This document shows, piece by piece, positions 41,461 through 53,447 of a stretch of 64,000 bases of DNA (its first letter is position 1; each line of letters opens with the position of its first letter). Made by a program: the position numbers and the translations under genes. Source of the DNA: Margaritispora aquatica (lineage: Eukaryota; Ascomycota; Leotiomycetes; Helotiales; Discinellaceae); assembly GCA_007644065.1 (NCBI GenBank), contig VJWN01000039.1, positions 88,779 to 152,778 of the forward strand, given 5' to 3'. The notes under the pieces were generated by a model that was given only the letters and a program-made list of their open reading frames with translations, was not told the origin of the DNA and did no database searches.

Positions 41461-43210
41461 ATGGCCGACAAACCAGATCAAGGTTTGGAAGAACATAGAG
41501 TGCCATCGCCTTCGGCGCCAATCGACAAAACTGAAATTCAAATTGTCCAAATCGCCGACGATGTTGCACAAAGCAAACCAAGCGCAACGAGCACGGCAAT
41601 GCTCAAGCTCTATGCTATTCTCTCCGTTGGTTACTTTTGTATCATTCTTCAGGGCTATGACAGCTCTCTTATGGGTGCTATCAATGCAGTTCCCGAATAC
41701 CTTAACTATTTCAACTTGTAAGTCTAGAAGACAACCAGCCAATTCTACCCACATTTGACTCATATATTCTGCAGGAAACAAGCCAGTTCGGGAACGGGAC
41801 TTGTCTTTGCAATGTATAACATTGGTTGTATCTCGGCTCTTCCGTTTGCAGGCCCACTCAATGATCACTTTGGTCGACGGTGGGGCATGTTTGTAGGCGG
41901 ATTCTGGGTTATTGCTGGCACTTTCATTATGGCCCCCGCAGTCAACTCCTCCATGTTCTTATTTGGAAGATGGTGCGTTGGTCTGGGTCAAGGATTTCTG
42001 AACGTGGCTGGAATCACCTATGGTTAGTTTTGCCTGTCCAATTACAGAATCTCAAATTGACATGCTCCAGTCACCGAAATGGCTCACCCATATTTTCGTG
42101 GGCCTCTTGGCGCTTTCCTTGAGACCAATTACTATGTTGGAAGTATCATCGCTTCTTGGGTCGCTTACGGTACAGCGTATATGGCCGGCAGCAACAATTC
42201 TTGGCGTATTCCTATCTGGCTGCAGATGGCAAGCTCAGTCTATATTTGCGTTGGTATTTTTTTCATCCCAGAAACTCCTCGATGGCTCATTGCTCGCGAA
42301 CGCTACGAGGAGGCTGAGACTGTCCTTGCCAAGTACCATGGTGAAGGCTCCAAGGAAAATCCTTTCGTGCGCTTACAACTTATCGAGATGAGAGCTCAAA
42401 TCTCCCAAGACGGTTCCGATAAAAGATGGTGGGATTACAGTGGGCTTTACAGCACACCTTCAGCTCGCAGACGATTGATTGTTGTCGTCGCCTTCGGTTG
42501 GTTCGGTCAATACTCTGGAAATGCTCTCGTCGGATACTATTTCCCAGTCATTGTTTCGCAATCTGGTATCAAGGAACCAAAAATGCAGCTACTTCTCAAT
42601 GCCCTCAATCCAGTTTGTTCCTGGCTAGCAGCCATCGCTGGTTCTATGATGGCTGATCGTGCCGGTCGTCGTCCTCTGATCCTCGCTGGTTTCATTGGCT
42701 GCTGTTTGACCATGACGATTATGACGGTACTGTCATATCTCTCGGTCGAATACGCGAACGTAGCTGCGGGGCACGCTGGCATATTCTTCATCTATCTTTT
42801 CGGTGTTGTCTTCTCGTTCTGCCTTACACCCCTGCAGCCATTTTACATTTCCGAGATTTTGGAGACAGAGAACAGAGCCAAGGGTAATGCTGCAGGTCAA
42901 TTGGTGGCTGGAATTGCCGGTATTGTCGGCCAATACTCCACTGGGGTGGCTCTCGGGAAGATTGGATACTACTACTATATCGTTTTCATCTTTTGGGATA
43001 TCTTCGAGGTTATTATTGTGTACTTCTTCTTTCCAGAGACTAAGGTAAGTCTCCACATGTGTTTGAAAACCGTAACTTATACTGACTTTGCATTAGAACC
43101 GTACTTTGGAGGAGATCAACGAAATCTTCGATGACTCCAAGCCTGTTAAGAAGTCGCTTGAAAAGCGCAACCACCACGACGCTGCCCTCAATGCTACTTT
43201 GAAAGACTAA
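41461..43210 (+). CDS. MFS sugar porter, lactose/galactoside permease-like (LAC12 type)
   Basis: Exons 41461-41717, 41775-42022, 42071-43044 and 43097-43210 give 530 residues. It is a 12-segment sugar porter: a cytosolic N-terminus of about 50 residues, then GYDSSLMGAI in helix 1, the NDHFGRRWG loop, GRWCVGLGQG, the central PETPRWLI motif, the second-half DRAGRRPL loop and PETK before the tail. The last exon adds a hydrophilic tail (NRTLEEINEIFDD). The family contains Kluyveromyces Lac12 and filamentous-fungal lactose, galactose and cellodextrin permeases; the exact substrate is not readable. Its position between the acetylesterase, beta-galactosidase and mutarotase argues for beta-galactosides or galactose. 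It acts in the plasma membrane by proton symport, as in the family. Confidence 0.9.
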
Positions 43211-43408
43211 CTTCAAAGCAATTAATTTTATCCCAAGTATCAGCGGCTTTATACAGATATGACAGTTTTCTGCGCGATTCATTCTCGGCTGTCCCTTGCT
43301 CGCCGTTACCATTCACAGATTGTGCCTTAATTATTTATAGCTTAAAGCAAGGGTTCAGAATACAATTTTTTTCTGGTCCCAATAGCTTCTATAGTGTGCT
43401 ATACTACC

Positions 43409-44506
43409 TCACTTGTCACTCCAAGCTCTGTAAACAATGTGACTTCCATAAGTTTGACCTTTTTTCAGAAGAACTTGCTCTCTCCAAGCTGTGACATTGG
43501 CTGCATTAACATATCGACTCGGCTCAACACAAAATCCTGACCTCGCCCCTCGTTTTCCAATCCCCTTCTCGCCGGATACCTTAGCGACATCAATGTAATC
43601 GCCGGTATAGAACTGAAAAGCAGGCTCGGTGCTCATGACTTCAAGGTGAATCTCTGTTTCGGGATGGTATGCAGTAACTAGTAGTTGGACAGGTAGAGTG
43701 CGAGTATCAAGAGGTATATTCTCACTTGGACGTGCGACGATCATGCACTCATTAAAGCGAGGTTCAAGAGAGCCGAGGGTAAATCTTTTGTTTGCGATTA
43801 TGGTTGGATGCTCAGCCGGACCTGAGACTGGGATCCATGATGCGTCTGATGGCAAGTGATAGTCAGTACCCAAGGACACGATGGTTCCGTCGATTGTGGG
43901 CCGGGATGAGAGGTTAAAGTAGCTGTAAATCTCAAAATTAGACTAGATTTTCTTGCTTCTCACATGAACTGATACTTACGAATGATTCGTAACATTAACC
44001 ACTGTCTCTTCCACATCGCCGGCTGCCAAGACAGCCTGATAATTGATTCCCAGAACACGGGCGTGTTTTCCATTCTCCATATGTTGAGTGCCAGTCGTAT
44101 AGATCACACTCACCTCCAGCGTCCCTGGAAACCCTTCACTTCCATCGAGATCTCTTAGAGCGAACTCGACACTTTTCCCATCAATAAGTGTCGGAATGCT
44201 AGGAATTGGTCTGTAAGCAACCACTCTCGGGCCATCCCAGACTCTCTTGCCCCACCCTACGATCCCACCATGTAGGCTGTTTTCACCGTCATTCTCCGCC
44301 AAGAATATTGTCTTGTTGTTGATATTGTCGATTTTTGCTCCAGCAATACGATTTGCAACCCGTCCAATCGTCTCTCCATAATGAGGTGCGTTGTATTCTT
44401 CATAATGTTCTTCTTCTTCAAATCCTTGTACAATGTTGATTTCATTTACGAAAAAACTTTTGATTATGGCACCAAATGGAAGGAATTCAAAATCGCGGTC
44501 TGGCAT
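43409..44506 (-). CDS. Aldose 1-epimerase (galactose mutarotase)
   Basis: Exons 44506-43980 and 43922-43409 (intron 57 nt) give 346 residues. The first ATG (MPDRDF...) is chosen because the frame upstream begins with a non-ATG codon. The beta-sandwich mutarotase has substrate-binding NRIAGAKI and His79 (ENSLHGG), catalytic His175 at the splice junction (NVTNHSYFNL) and catalytic Glu309 (GFCVEPSRY). It interconverts alpha and beta anomers of galactose or glucose. Beta-galactosidase releases beta-galactose, so this step feeds either galactokinase or a galactose dehydrogenase. No signal peptide. It is convergent with the permease, with 198 bp between the stops. Confidence 0.92.
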
Positions 44507-44891
44507 TGTCTTGATTTCGTTAGGACACACCTTGGAAAACTTCAGGTAATAAATGGAAACGACGAGAGGGATGCTGAAGCTTCGCCATCCGTCACGGAAA
44601 TGTCTAGCCAATCGGAAACTTGTAGACCTTCTCGCTTACGATAGTGTGTGCTGTTTATCTAAGTCGGTAGGTCGTTTTCGACTCAAATCAAAGGTATCAA
44701 CAAACTTGAATCCATATCGTGGGATTACTTGGGTATGTTTTAAAGATCAAGAACTGATTTAATTGAATTGATGCCCGAAAAAGCATGTGCATAAGCTAGA
44801 CGGATATTTCGATGACTCTGTAACGAGATCACCTCCACACTGACGTGTAACATGTAGCACATCTAAATTCCGGACATCTAACCTCTATAGT
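44507..44891. other. Mutarotase upstream region
   Basis: 385 bp between the mutarotase start and the dehydratase stop (both minus strand). CCG-N3-CGG near 44,588 and further CGG triplets are present. No gene. Confidence 0.4.
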
Positions 44892-46194
44892 TCACCACTC
44901 CCTGATTTCCCCACATGTACCCCTCAACACTGGAGTGACCCAGGCCTGGGCATCTTTCGAAAGAGCCCGTACCTGAGCCTCGTCAACCTCAATCCCAAGT
45001 CCTGGCTTTGATAGTATCTCAATGTAGCCATCTTTCACATTCCAAACCTCAGGGTTCAAGATGTAGCTGGTGATGTCTTGGCCGGTGGAGTTGTAATGGA
45101 TCCCTAGGCTCATTTCTTGTATGGCAAAATTGGCCGTTGCCGTGTCAACTTGGATATTTGCTGCCAAAGCAATTGGTCCGAGTGGGCAGTGCGGTGCTAG
45201 CGCGATATCATATGTTTCGCACATAGATGCAATTCGCCTCATTTCCGAGATTCCTCCAATATGGCAAATATCGGGCTGCATGATATCAACGCATCCAGCT
45301 TCAAGAAAAGGCCTGACATCCCATCTACTATGGAGCCGTTCTCCCAGAGCAATAGGGCACGTGGTAAGCTCTGAGAGCTGCTTGATCCCACCGATGTGCT
45401 CTGAAAGTAAAGGTTCTTCAATGAACAGAGGACGGTGAGGTTCCAAAGATTTCGCAAGCTGCTTGGCCATTGGTTTGTGAACCCGGCCATGGAAGTCAAT
45501 GGCAGCATCCATACCGAGAGCTTTCACGACCTTGAGTCTTTCCACTACCTCGTCAACTTTTGACGGTGAATCAAGCCAACAAGTGTCGCCAGTACCATTC
45601 ATTTTAACTGTGTCAAAACCTTGCGCCTTCCGTGCTAGACTATGGTAACTTAATAATTGCAGGGATTAAAGAAATGTATAGATTGTAAGACTAACGCATG
45701 CTTCCCGACATCACTTGGATTGTCACCACCAATCCATGCGTACACCCGAATCTTGTTGCGAACTTTGCCTCCAAGAAGTTGGTAAATCGGAACTCCAAGT
45801 TTTCGTGCTGCGTGGGATTAAATTCCATTCAAAAGCTCAGAGGTTGGGGTGTAACTACCTTTCAGGTCCCATAATGCAATATCAATTCCGGACAAGGCGC
45901 TCATGAAGACTGGCCCACCTCGATAAAAGCTTGTTCTCCATGACAGCTGCCATATCTCTTCAATGTCACTTCGCGCACGTTAGAAGATATTTTTCTCATG
46001 TGTCATGGGATCACACACTCTGCATCAAGCCCAGTATACCGCTCAAACCAAGCATCCAAACAACCTTCAACACTTTGGGTGTGACCTTCTAACGAAGCCT
46101 CACCCCAACCAATGTTACCCGCATCGTCTGTAATTTTCACAAGAAGCCATCGAGGGGGCACTCGGAAGTACTCCATCAAAACAATTTTACCCAT
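44892..46194 (-). CDS. D-galactonate dehydratase (DgoD type, enolase superfamily)
   Basis: Exons 46194-46019, 45968-45859, 45807-45696 and 45648-44892 give about 384 residues. The N-terminal capping domain contains [16 protein letters not shown]. The (beta/alpha)7beta barrel carries metal ligands Asp184 (AAIDFHGR), Glu210 (LFIEEP) and Glu236 (ALGERL), with His186 and His286 (APHCPLGP) as catalytic residues. All are offset by one from the numbers I recall for E. coli DgoD (183, 185, 209, 235, 285). This points to D-galactonate to 2-keto-3-deoxy-galactonate, not the separate fungal L-galactonate dehydratase branch. Intron 1 needs the unusual-looking donor gtgtgt with the AG at 45969; other combinations break the frame. 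Intron 3 has two in-frame acceptors, 45649 and 45640. It is cytosolic, and is the key indication of a non-phosphorylated galactose route. Confidence 0.92.
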
Positions 46195-46559
46195 GATGAT
46201 GCTATTCTTGAGTTGAAAATGCCACTTCTCTGATCAGCTGTTTTTTCGTGCATGAAGAACAGCAGTGGCAATTCTGATACTGTGTTAAGTACTAGTACAA
46301 ATTTCAGAATAACAGATGTTCCCAACAAGCAAACTGGACACGAATTCCAAACTGAAAAAATTCCATCACCACTTGCATTGCATACCCTCATCTTGCAAGC
46401 TACTCGTATTTGCGACTCGCATGTGCCTACAAATCATGCACACCTAACCGCTAAGGTCATGATCATCCATCGATCTTCCGCCTCACGGATACGCGGCCGG
46501 AAGGAATCTTTAACATTTAGCATCCGCAGTCTCCTGACTGATCTCCTCATCCCCTGCTT
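46195..46559. other. Dehydratase upstream region
   Basis: 366 bp immediately upstream of the dehydratase start. CGG-N8-CCG (cggatacgcggccg) lies near 46,486-46,499, just before the N11 site. A 131-codon frame crossing this region is accidental. Confidence 0.4.
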
Positions 46560-46576
46560 CGGTAGATTTCCAACCG
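46560..46576. promoter_or_regulatory. CGG-N11-CCG (Gal4-like geometry) site 2
   Basis: CGG, exactly 11 bases, CCG, 366 bp upstream of the dehydratase start and 975 bp upstream of the regulator start. The geometry equals site 1 at 40,430. Chance occurrence cannot be excluded. Confidence 0.35.
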
Positions 46577-47550
46577 AAAATAAGCCAAGAGTGAGCTTGG
46601 ACTTTGGTGGCTTTATGGGTGCTGCTTGGCAGACAAATCCTTCGTAAAGAACCACAATTTTTAACCAATAGTATGCACCATTAGCGTAAAGTTATTCTTG
46701 TATGTAGTGTGGTTCGCTTAAGCATGCTGGTTTCGAAAGACATACCCAGAGAATATGATTCTTCGGATCCACTCAATTGTGACATTATCAACGGGCATTT
46801 CCCACCCACGGACCTATTGACTGGTATTGTATCACTCCACTTTGTTTGAAGAATAAATAGTTGTTAGGAATAAGAATGCAGACATCGATTTTGCAACATG
46901 GTCAAACTGAGAACCACCATTTCAATTAATGACATACATCATTCGTTTTCAGAAGATAAATTCTCCGATCACGCACAGTTCAAGAAGTTTGAAGAGATAG
47001 GTACCTATGTAGCATGCAGAGATATGCACAATCACAGCAAAAGCACTAGAAAGATCAATATATTACATTCAAGACATCAACCCATATAGAAGAGCCTTAC
47101 GCACAAGATTAGATACATTTTGTGCTGTCTGTTGTAATGTAGAATGGTTATTGAGCTCCTCTTCTCTTTCTTGACATAATTTCAAGTCAGGAACAACGGA
47201 GGAATGCTAAATCATTGAAGTAAAGCCTAAAGTACCTAAGGTACATAGGTACGCGTGTACCTCCGGTGGACGAGTCATGTGATTTTGGGAAAGGATTCCT
47301 AGAATAGGCGAACTCAGCCGTTCAATCGTTCAATCATTGCAACCCCAGTCCCAAACCCCCCAATGCTCTCCAGCTTACCCCGCTATTGCTGTTTCAACCT
47401 ACGGTACTGGGAGTAAATCATCTTGCCTCCACATTTGCATGGATTCTTTCCAGGTTCGCTTCCTCTTTTAGTTTTTCCCGCATTTTACACCAATACCTCA
47501 CCGCGGTTCACAAGAAAAGAAGAAAAGAAAAACATATCAAAAGCTACGAG
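46577..47550. other. Regulator upstream region
   Basis: About 1 kb with no credible gene. At 47,228-47,262 there is a dense cluster of GTAC-centred short palindromes (acctaaggtac, ataggtac, gtgtacct). The last 200 bp before 47,551 are pyrimidine-rich, then A-rich near the ATG, as in a fungal promoter and 5' UTR. Confidence 0.4.
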
Positions 47551-50029
47551 ATGACTGCGGATGTTGATATGTTGAATTTCCGTGAAGCTACGTCTCCTAC
47601 ACGGCAATCGATGGGGTCAGATCAGATGGAAACGCAAAACTGGGGAAGGAGTCGAGTTCGGGCTGCTCGTGCTTGCGATCGCTGCAAAAAGTAAGTAAGC
47701 AAGCAGGAGATGTGACTTTCTCAGGAAGTTTCCCATACATATATTTTCATTTAGTTATACCCATTCACCGATCTAAGCTAACACACTTAAATTAGACGAA
47801 AAATTAAATGCACAGGTACACAGCCCTGTGAAGTATGCCTTCGAGCAGATGCACGCTGCGTCTACTTTGCACCATACAATCGAGGAAGAAACCCACCAAT
47901 TCCTCGTCGTCGCCAAGTTTCTCCATCACTGCTGGGTCGTGCAGTATCACAGGATTCACCTCCAGCCCCAGGATTCGAACACTCTCCTGCTTCGACGGCA
48001 AGAGCTGATGATGCCGATCTTGATTTGCTCAGCAACTCCTCAGGAATACACCCCCATGAAGTAAATCATCACGTGCAGCTTGATACGTTGCTTCAACCAC
48101 AATCTTCTCCCGATCCGTCGCAGACTGATCTTCAAGGTCATTATGTGGGACCCGCATCTGGAGTCTCTTTCTTGCTACGCGTCCAGACTCGCTTACACAA
48201 TAATACATCGTCTAATTTCACGTTTGGAGATGCCCCATTGCCTGATTTCGACCCAACTTTCTGCGTCATGATATCGAAAGAAGAAACTAAGTCGCTTGTG
48301 GATCATTTCTTTGACTTCACAGTGCCTGTTGACCGGTTTCTACATCGCCCGACGATAGAAGCTTGGTTGACTGAGTTTCATGAGACAATGGGGGCGATGA
48401 AACCGAGTGAGAATGCTCCCGCACGAAGAGCTTTATTATGGATCATATTCGCCATGTCTGTAGACACCCTGAGCCCAAGACCCGAAGTTACAACCAAAGA
48501 GAAGAGGTGAGTTTTGCATTCTTTTTGAAATCGTTGGTCGACTAAGTTGACTGATGTCCCAATTAGTATCAGATTCTTCTTGTCTGCTGAATATCAATTA
48601 TCAAAGGAGAGAAACACCATCAGCTTATGTAGTGTCCAGGCACACCTATGTCAATGTCTTTGGTTACTTTCTCAATCCCGCATGAACCATTGCTGGACCT
48701 TATTTGGGACCACGGCCCGCCTTGCACTGGCCATTGGGCTTAATCGCACGAGATATATCGACATGGCCAATGGTGGTTGTCCACCAATCGAGCTTGAGAG
48801 CCGTCGAAGAACGTTCTGGAATGCATATTGTCTTGATAACTACTTGAGTGTTGCCCTTGGACGACCGCGGATATTCCATGATGAAGACATCGATCAAAAG
48901 CTGCCATCAGGTCTCGATGATACTGATATCCACGCCAATTACGTCACACCCAGCACCAATAGCGGGCTGTCTCTTATGTCTGCCCCTATCGCATATATGA
49001 AGTACGTCAACTTGTTTTCTTTCACGCGTAAACGCTGACAAGAGACCTTGAAAGACTATCCCGTATCGTCAGCAAAATATTGCAGGATCTGTATTCAATA
49101 CGCCCAGCTTCAATTGCAAAGCGCTGTATTTTGGCAGCCGAACACTCCAAGAGTCTGCAATCATGGCGAGCAAATATGGCACCGTTTCTAGACGGGCAGA
49201 GTATCAACACGGCAATGCTTATTGCTATATTTCGCCGGCAACGTAATGTGCTCAACCTCGCCTATTGGCATACTGTGATTTTGACTCATCGCCCGTTTCT
49301 GTTGAACAATTTTGCTGAATTGCAATATAACAATACAACCGATGAGCGAGAAGATCTGTACAGAGATCAGATTGACCACAATATTAAGGACTGTTTGGAT
49401 GCAGCCATGAACATTGTTAACATTGTGCATGAACTTATTGAAGGCGGGATGATGTTTCGCGCATTCTGGGTAAGGACGATACAATGTTGCCTTTTTGGAT
49501 TTCTGAGTTCACGACTAACTCGTTGTGTTAGTTCACCTCATACTTTGCATTTTCTGCAGTTGTCATTTTATACGTCTACACAATTCAGAAGGCCTCATTC
49601 CATGTAGATACTTACCAAGAATATCTGGCAGCAGCAACGCGTTGTCAAAACGAGATCTTTAACATCGTGGAGGAATCATCATTAGCTGCACGCTACTGCG
49701 TCGTTCTTGAAGAGTTGAGGAGGGAGGCCATGGGCCAAATCGAAAAGTCGAAAGGACTGCAAGCACAAGCTGCAGGAGTGAATAGTTCCGTAACAGCTAG
49801 TCTAGATAGTGGGTATTCTGAGAGCGTGCAAGCCCAAAATAGCGACACCAATGAGGGTAATGTACAACAAGCGGCTGTATTTGGCAGTCTATCAGCGGTT
49901 GATACGAATTTTGACTTCAGTGGCAACTTAGCACATTCTCTTGCGGACTTTTCGAGTTGGGTTCAGTTCGAATCGATGGTATGGGGCCGCTTCCTTCCTG
50001 CAAGGGACACTGACTATATGAAGGACTGA
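47551..50029 (+). CDS. Zn2Cys6 transcription factor with fungal-specific domain
   Basis: Exons 47551-47690, 47796-48506, 48567-49001, 49043-49469 and 49532-50029 give about 736 residues. The zinc cluster is C42-X2-C45-X6-C52-X5-C58-X2-C61-X6-C68, split by intron 1 after CDRCKK, followed by a basic NRGRNPPIPRRR linker. The fungal-specific transcription factor domain lies roughly at 190-420, with RLALAIGLNR and SRRRTFWNAYCLD motifs typical of the family. The C-terminal part is Ser/Gln/Asn-rich. It is the only regulator in the cluster, diverges from the dehydratase and is therefore the best candidate for pathway-specific control of these genes through CGG-type sites. I cannot assign it to GalX/GalR, AraR or any named regulator. 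Intron 4 is only 41 nt and its acceptor is set by frame. Confidence 0.9.
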
Positions 50030-50441
50030 CAGATATTGTTAGGCTGCCCCTGGCTTCGCGGAATATGGAGAAACTGAAGCTTATACCGCGGCTAGTTGAA
50101 ATCTAACGCATCCATCATGGAATCAGTAGCTCATCGTGACCTGCTATGCCTTCTGGTGGAGCTGGCAGCCAAGAAAGATGTCTTGGCTCAAACAATTTCT
50201 CGACTTCCGAATCCGCTTATGCATGCGCCTCATGCATGACGGCTATTGCTGCGGGGTGCCTGGTGGTGGGAAATTGAACGGAGAACAATTTAAGCCTGCC
50301 CCTCGCCTGTCGAGGTCAACGTACGTGCCGAATTTCCCTCCTCTCCCTAATCTACAACTACCATCACTACCAATTACTGAACGTCTTCTAAATCAGGCAC
50401 ATCCTCGAATCCACTCCCATCTTCAGGAATATCCAAGTCAC
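50030..50441. other. Regulator 3' / SDR promoter
   Basis: 412 bp between two genes in the same orientation. A frame open from 50,136 into the SDR has no supported upstream domain, so it is treated as 5' leader. A CT-rich tract lies near 50,330-50,400. Confidence 0.4.
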
Positions 50442-51254
50442 ATGATGCCCTTATCCGGAAAAGTCATCGCAGTCACTGGAGGTGCGAGTGGTATCGGACT
50501 TGCAACGGCAAAGCTCCTGTCTGATCGCGGTGCTACAGTTTGCATTTCCGATATTTCCGAGAACGCCTTGAAGGAGGTGGAGGTCTATTTCACGGCAAAG
50601 AATGTCCCATTTCTCATCACAAAGGTTGACATCTCTAAGCGAGGAGAGGTGGATGCTTGGATCGACGAGATCTTGCTCAAATTTGGTCGTCTTGATGCCG
50701 CTGCAAATGTCGCGGGTATCATTGGCAAAGGGCATGGAATCAAGTCCGTCGCGGAACTGGAAGACGAGGAGTGGGATAGGATCATGGCTGTGAATCTCAC
50801 AGGGTTCATGTATTGCTTTCGCAAGGAGTTACAAACCATCACGAATGGCGGCTCGATTGTCAATGTATCATCCATCCATGGAACCAAAGGTATAACTTCA
50901 CTTCACTCTTCAAACACACTCCATGTTTTCTAACAATGCCTAGGCATCGCATATCACGGCGCCTACGCCGCAAGCAAGCACGGGATGATTGGTCTGACGC
51001 GAGCGGCAGCGAAAGAGAATGGTGCGCGCGAGATCCGGATCAACGCTGTTGCGCCTGGATCCATCTACACACCGATGATGCAAGGATGGTGGGATGCGAA
51101 TAACCGGCCTAGCGATGCGGCGTTTGGTGAGCCGACGGCCTTTCAGAGACTGGGAACTGCGGATGAAGTTGCGAAGCTCATTGCGTTCTTGTTGGGTCCT
51201 GATAGCACGTTCATCAGTGGTAGTGTTTATTCGATTGACGGTGGATGGCTGTGA
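50442..51254 (+). CDS. Short-chain dehydrogenase/reductase (classical SDR)
   Basis: Exons 50442-50889 and 50944-51254 (intron 54 nt) give 252 residues. The start MMPLSGKV puts the Rossmann motif TGGASGIG at residues 12-19. Asp near residue 38 (CISDIS) suggests NAD preference. NVAG lies near 90, the catalytic Ser is 143 or 144 (NVSSIHG), and Tyr157-x3-Lys161 (AYAASKHG) is complete. The C-terminal GSVYSIDGGW is the usual SDR end. Such enzymes in this position include sugar dehydrogenases and 3-oxoacyl-ACP-reductase-like proteins. Given the mutarotase and galactonate dehydratase next door, galactose (or galactonate) dehydrogenase is my inference. It lies at the right end of the cluster, 0.4 kb after the regulator. 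Confidence 0.9.
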
Positions 51255-51817
51255 GGACAACTCGGATAGGTACTTAGTGCTGAGGAGTTTTTGATGTGGA
51301 TATCATCTGGGGCAACCAAGATAGGTTGTGATAGAACAATACATATATACGTTTGTACTACATGGGTACATACCGAGGGTTTGAGTACCACCACCTCCGT
51401 TCACAAACAACATCTCCACCCCATCAATGTCTTGATGATCACATTGATTTACCCACAAGAAAAAAACAAAATCTACAAATCGAATAAAATGATAATCAAG
51501 CACTATATTATGGTACACCATTAACTGACCAATTTCTAGCCAGGTATGTATATGTAAGGTATATAAGGTACGTATATCAGATTACACAAATAGCCAATTC
51601 GAAGCTAGTCCCAAAGTAGCTGGCCTGGAAAAAGGGGGCTGAGTCTCCGATTCAGAATGACGGGAACCTTATTCTGACCACATAGCCCGTTAGCACGCAG
51701 TGTCAATACATTGCCTATTGTTTTCTGTCCACGTTGCGATGGAGCAAGTATCATAGTATCTCTTTCGCCACTACAGTCGACTTGAGGGGTTAAGGGAGAG
51801 TCTGGAGGAAGGCCGAG
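51255..51817. other. Intergenic, no gene seen
   Basis: 563 bp. A short run of ggtatgtata/ggtatataaggtacgta repeats lies near 51,543-51,575. Open frames on both strands at 51.29-51.52 kb look accidental. Confidence 0.4.
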
Positions 51818-53447
51818 ATGCTGTTCTCTAACCTGGAGCGGCCGAGGCCTAAATCAGGTGCAGCGATGCGTTGGACGATTCTATTCGCTACAGCAGGAAT
51901 GATGTGGGGCAATTATTTCGGTATTTATCACCTACTCTCATAACTCACTCATACACAAGACCCTCATAGATATCTATATCTATATCTATATCTATAGATA
52001 TTAATACAATAGATATATGCTTCTCAATCAATCACAAACACTAACAACTCACAGTCTATGATATCCCATCCTGTCTATCCACCCCACTCCAAAAACACCT
52101 CGCCCTCACAGAAGCGCAATACGCCTACCTCATCGCAGCATTCTACACGTCCTACTCGATCCCCAACTTCGTCTTGCCATGTCTCTCCGGCTTTGCAGCT
52201 CATCGATACGGCGAGAAACGAGTATTGGGGCTCAGTCTTGGCATTGGTGCCCTGGGATCGCTTCTCTTCGCTGCTTCGATACCTGGCGGCATGCGACCCG
52301 TTATGATTCTTGGTAGGGCTCTGGTGGGCATTGGAGGCGAGATTCCTGGTGTGATTGCTATTGAGGTTGTGACGAGGTGGTTTCGGTAAGTTCTCCCGAG
52401 TTGGGGTATGGGAGGTTCTCATACTGATGGTAAGATAATAGCGAGGACATGCTCGTGCTGGCACTAGCTATCTTGATGTGTTGCTCCAAGCTTGGGTCTG
52501 TTACTGCTGCTATCATCATTCCGCGATTGATTTCGACGTATGATGTACCAGCAGCTGCATTGATCGCAACTGCTATCTCCCTGACCATTGGGCTCTGCTC
52601 TGCGGCCTACCTTATTTTTATGGACACTCCGGTGCCGAGGGAAGAAGGAGAGAGCCCAGGCTACAAGCAATCCATTAGTCGTCTTCCTCGTGTTTATTGG
52701 CTACTTGCTATCATCGCTTCATCAATCTATAGCTGTCTCGTACCCTTCAACAACTCAGCATTGCGGTTCCTGTCTTCACGTTACTATGCTGGCGATGACA
52801 GTGCTGCCGGATTGGCCGTTGGGTATGTCACCTCTTCCTGAACCACGTCCCAACTAACATGTGTCCCAAGCCTGCCTAACACTATCTCGGGGGCACTCGC
52901 ACTCCCATTCGGTGTTTTACTTGAGCTTCCGAGGTTCAAAAACTACCAGATGACGATACTGCTGTCAGTTGGCTCGATATTGATTGCACATCTCTGCTTC
53001 CTCCTTCTTTTAACAGGACCTCTGGTTCCACTGTCGATACTCGGGATCGCCGACTCTGCATTCAACGTCGCGTTCTGGCCGGCCGTCGCAAACAAAATCC
53101 TCAATAGCTCGCACTCAAGACCGGCAGTTTTCACGCAGGTGCCTCTGTTTGAGATCCGCCGACCCTCGGAAGATGCCAGCAGACCTGGGCATGAAGAAGC
53201 TCTAGATAACAACGACGAGGATGACGATGACCTTATCGCAAGCGGTAAGATTGGGAATGAAGATCTAGTAGTCATTGGGTACGGCATCATGTCGAGTCTC
53301 ATCAACATGAGCGTTGGGCTTGTGCCGGTCGCATTGGCAATCATGGAGACTCTGGCGAGCTATTCGGGCATCGAAATGGTGTTTGTGGCTTTGGCTTCGT
53401 TCTCTGTGCTTGCGTCAGCAAGACTTGTTCGGATGGATAGGAGTTGA
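51818..53447 (+). CDS. MFS transporter, MFSD1-like
   Basis: Exons 51818-51920, 52055-52385, 52442-52822 and 52871-53447 give 463 residues. It has about 12 membrane segments, with the first-helix GNYFVYDIPSCL typical of MFSD1-type proteins across intron 1. Further marks are SGFAAHRYGEKRV after helix 2 and GRALVGIGGEIPG in helix 4. A cytosolic acidic loop (DNNDEDDDD) sits between late helices. MFSD1 in animals is a lysosomal dipeptide exporter; the fungal relatives are uncharacterised, so a vacuolar role is only inference. The first intron contains an AT-rich tatatc microsatellite. The short first exon is easily missed, but its reading frame and homology to the family start are clear. Confidence 0.85.
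51966..52003. repeat. Microsatellite (atatct)n in intron 1
   Basis: Four copies of tatatc flanked by inverted agatat/atctat sequence, capable of folding back on itself. It lies within intron 1 of the MFSD1-like gene. Confidence 0.7.
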
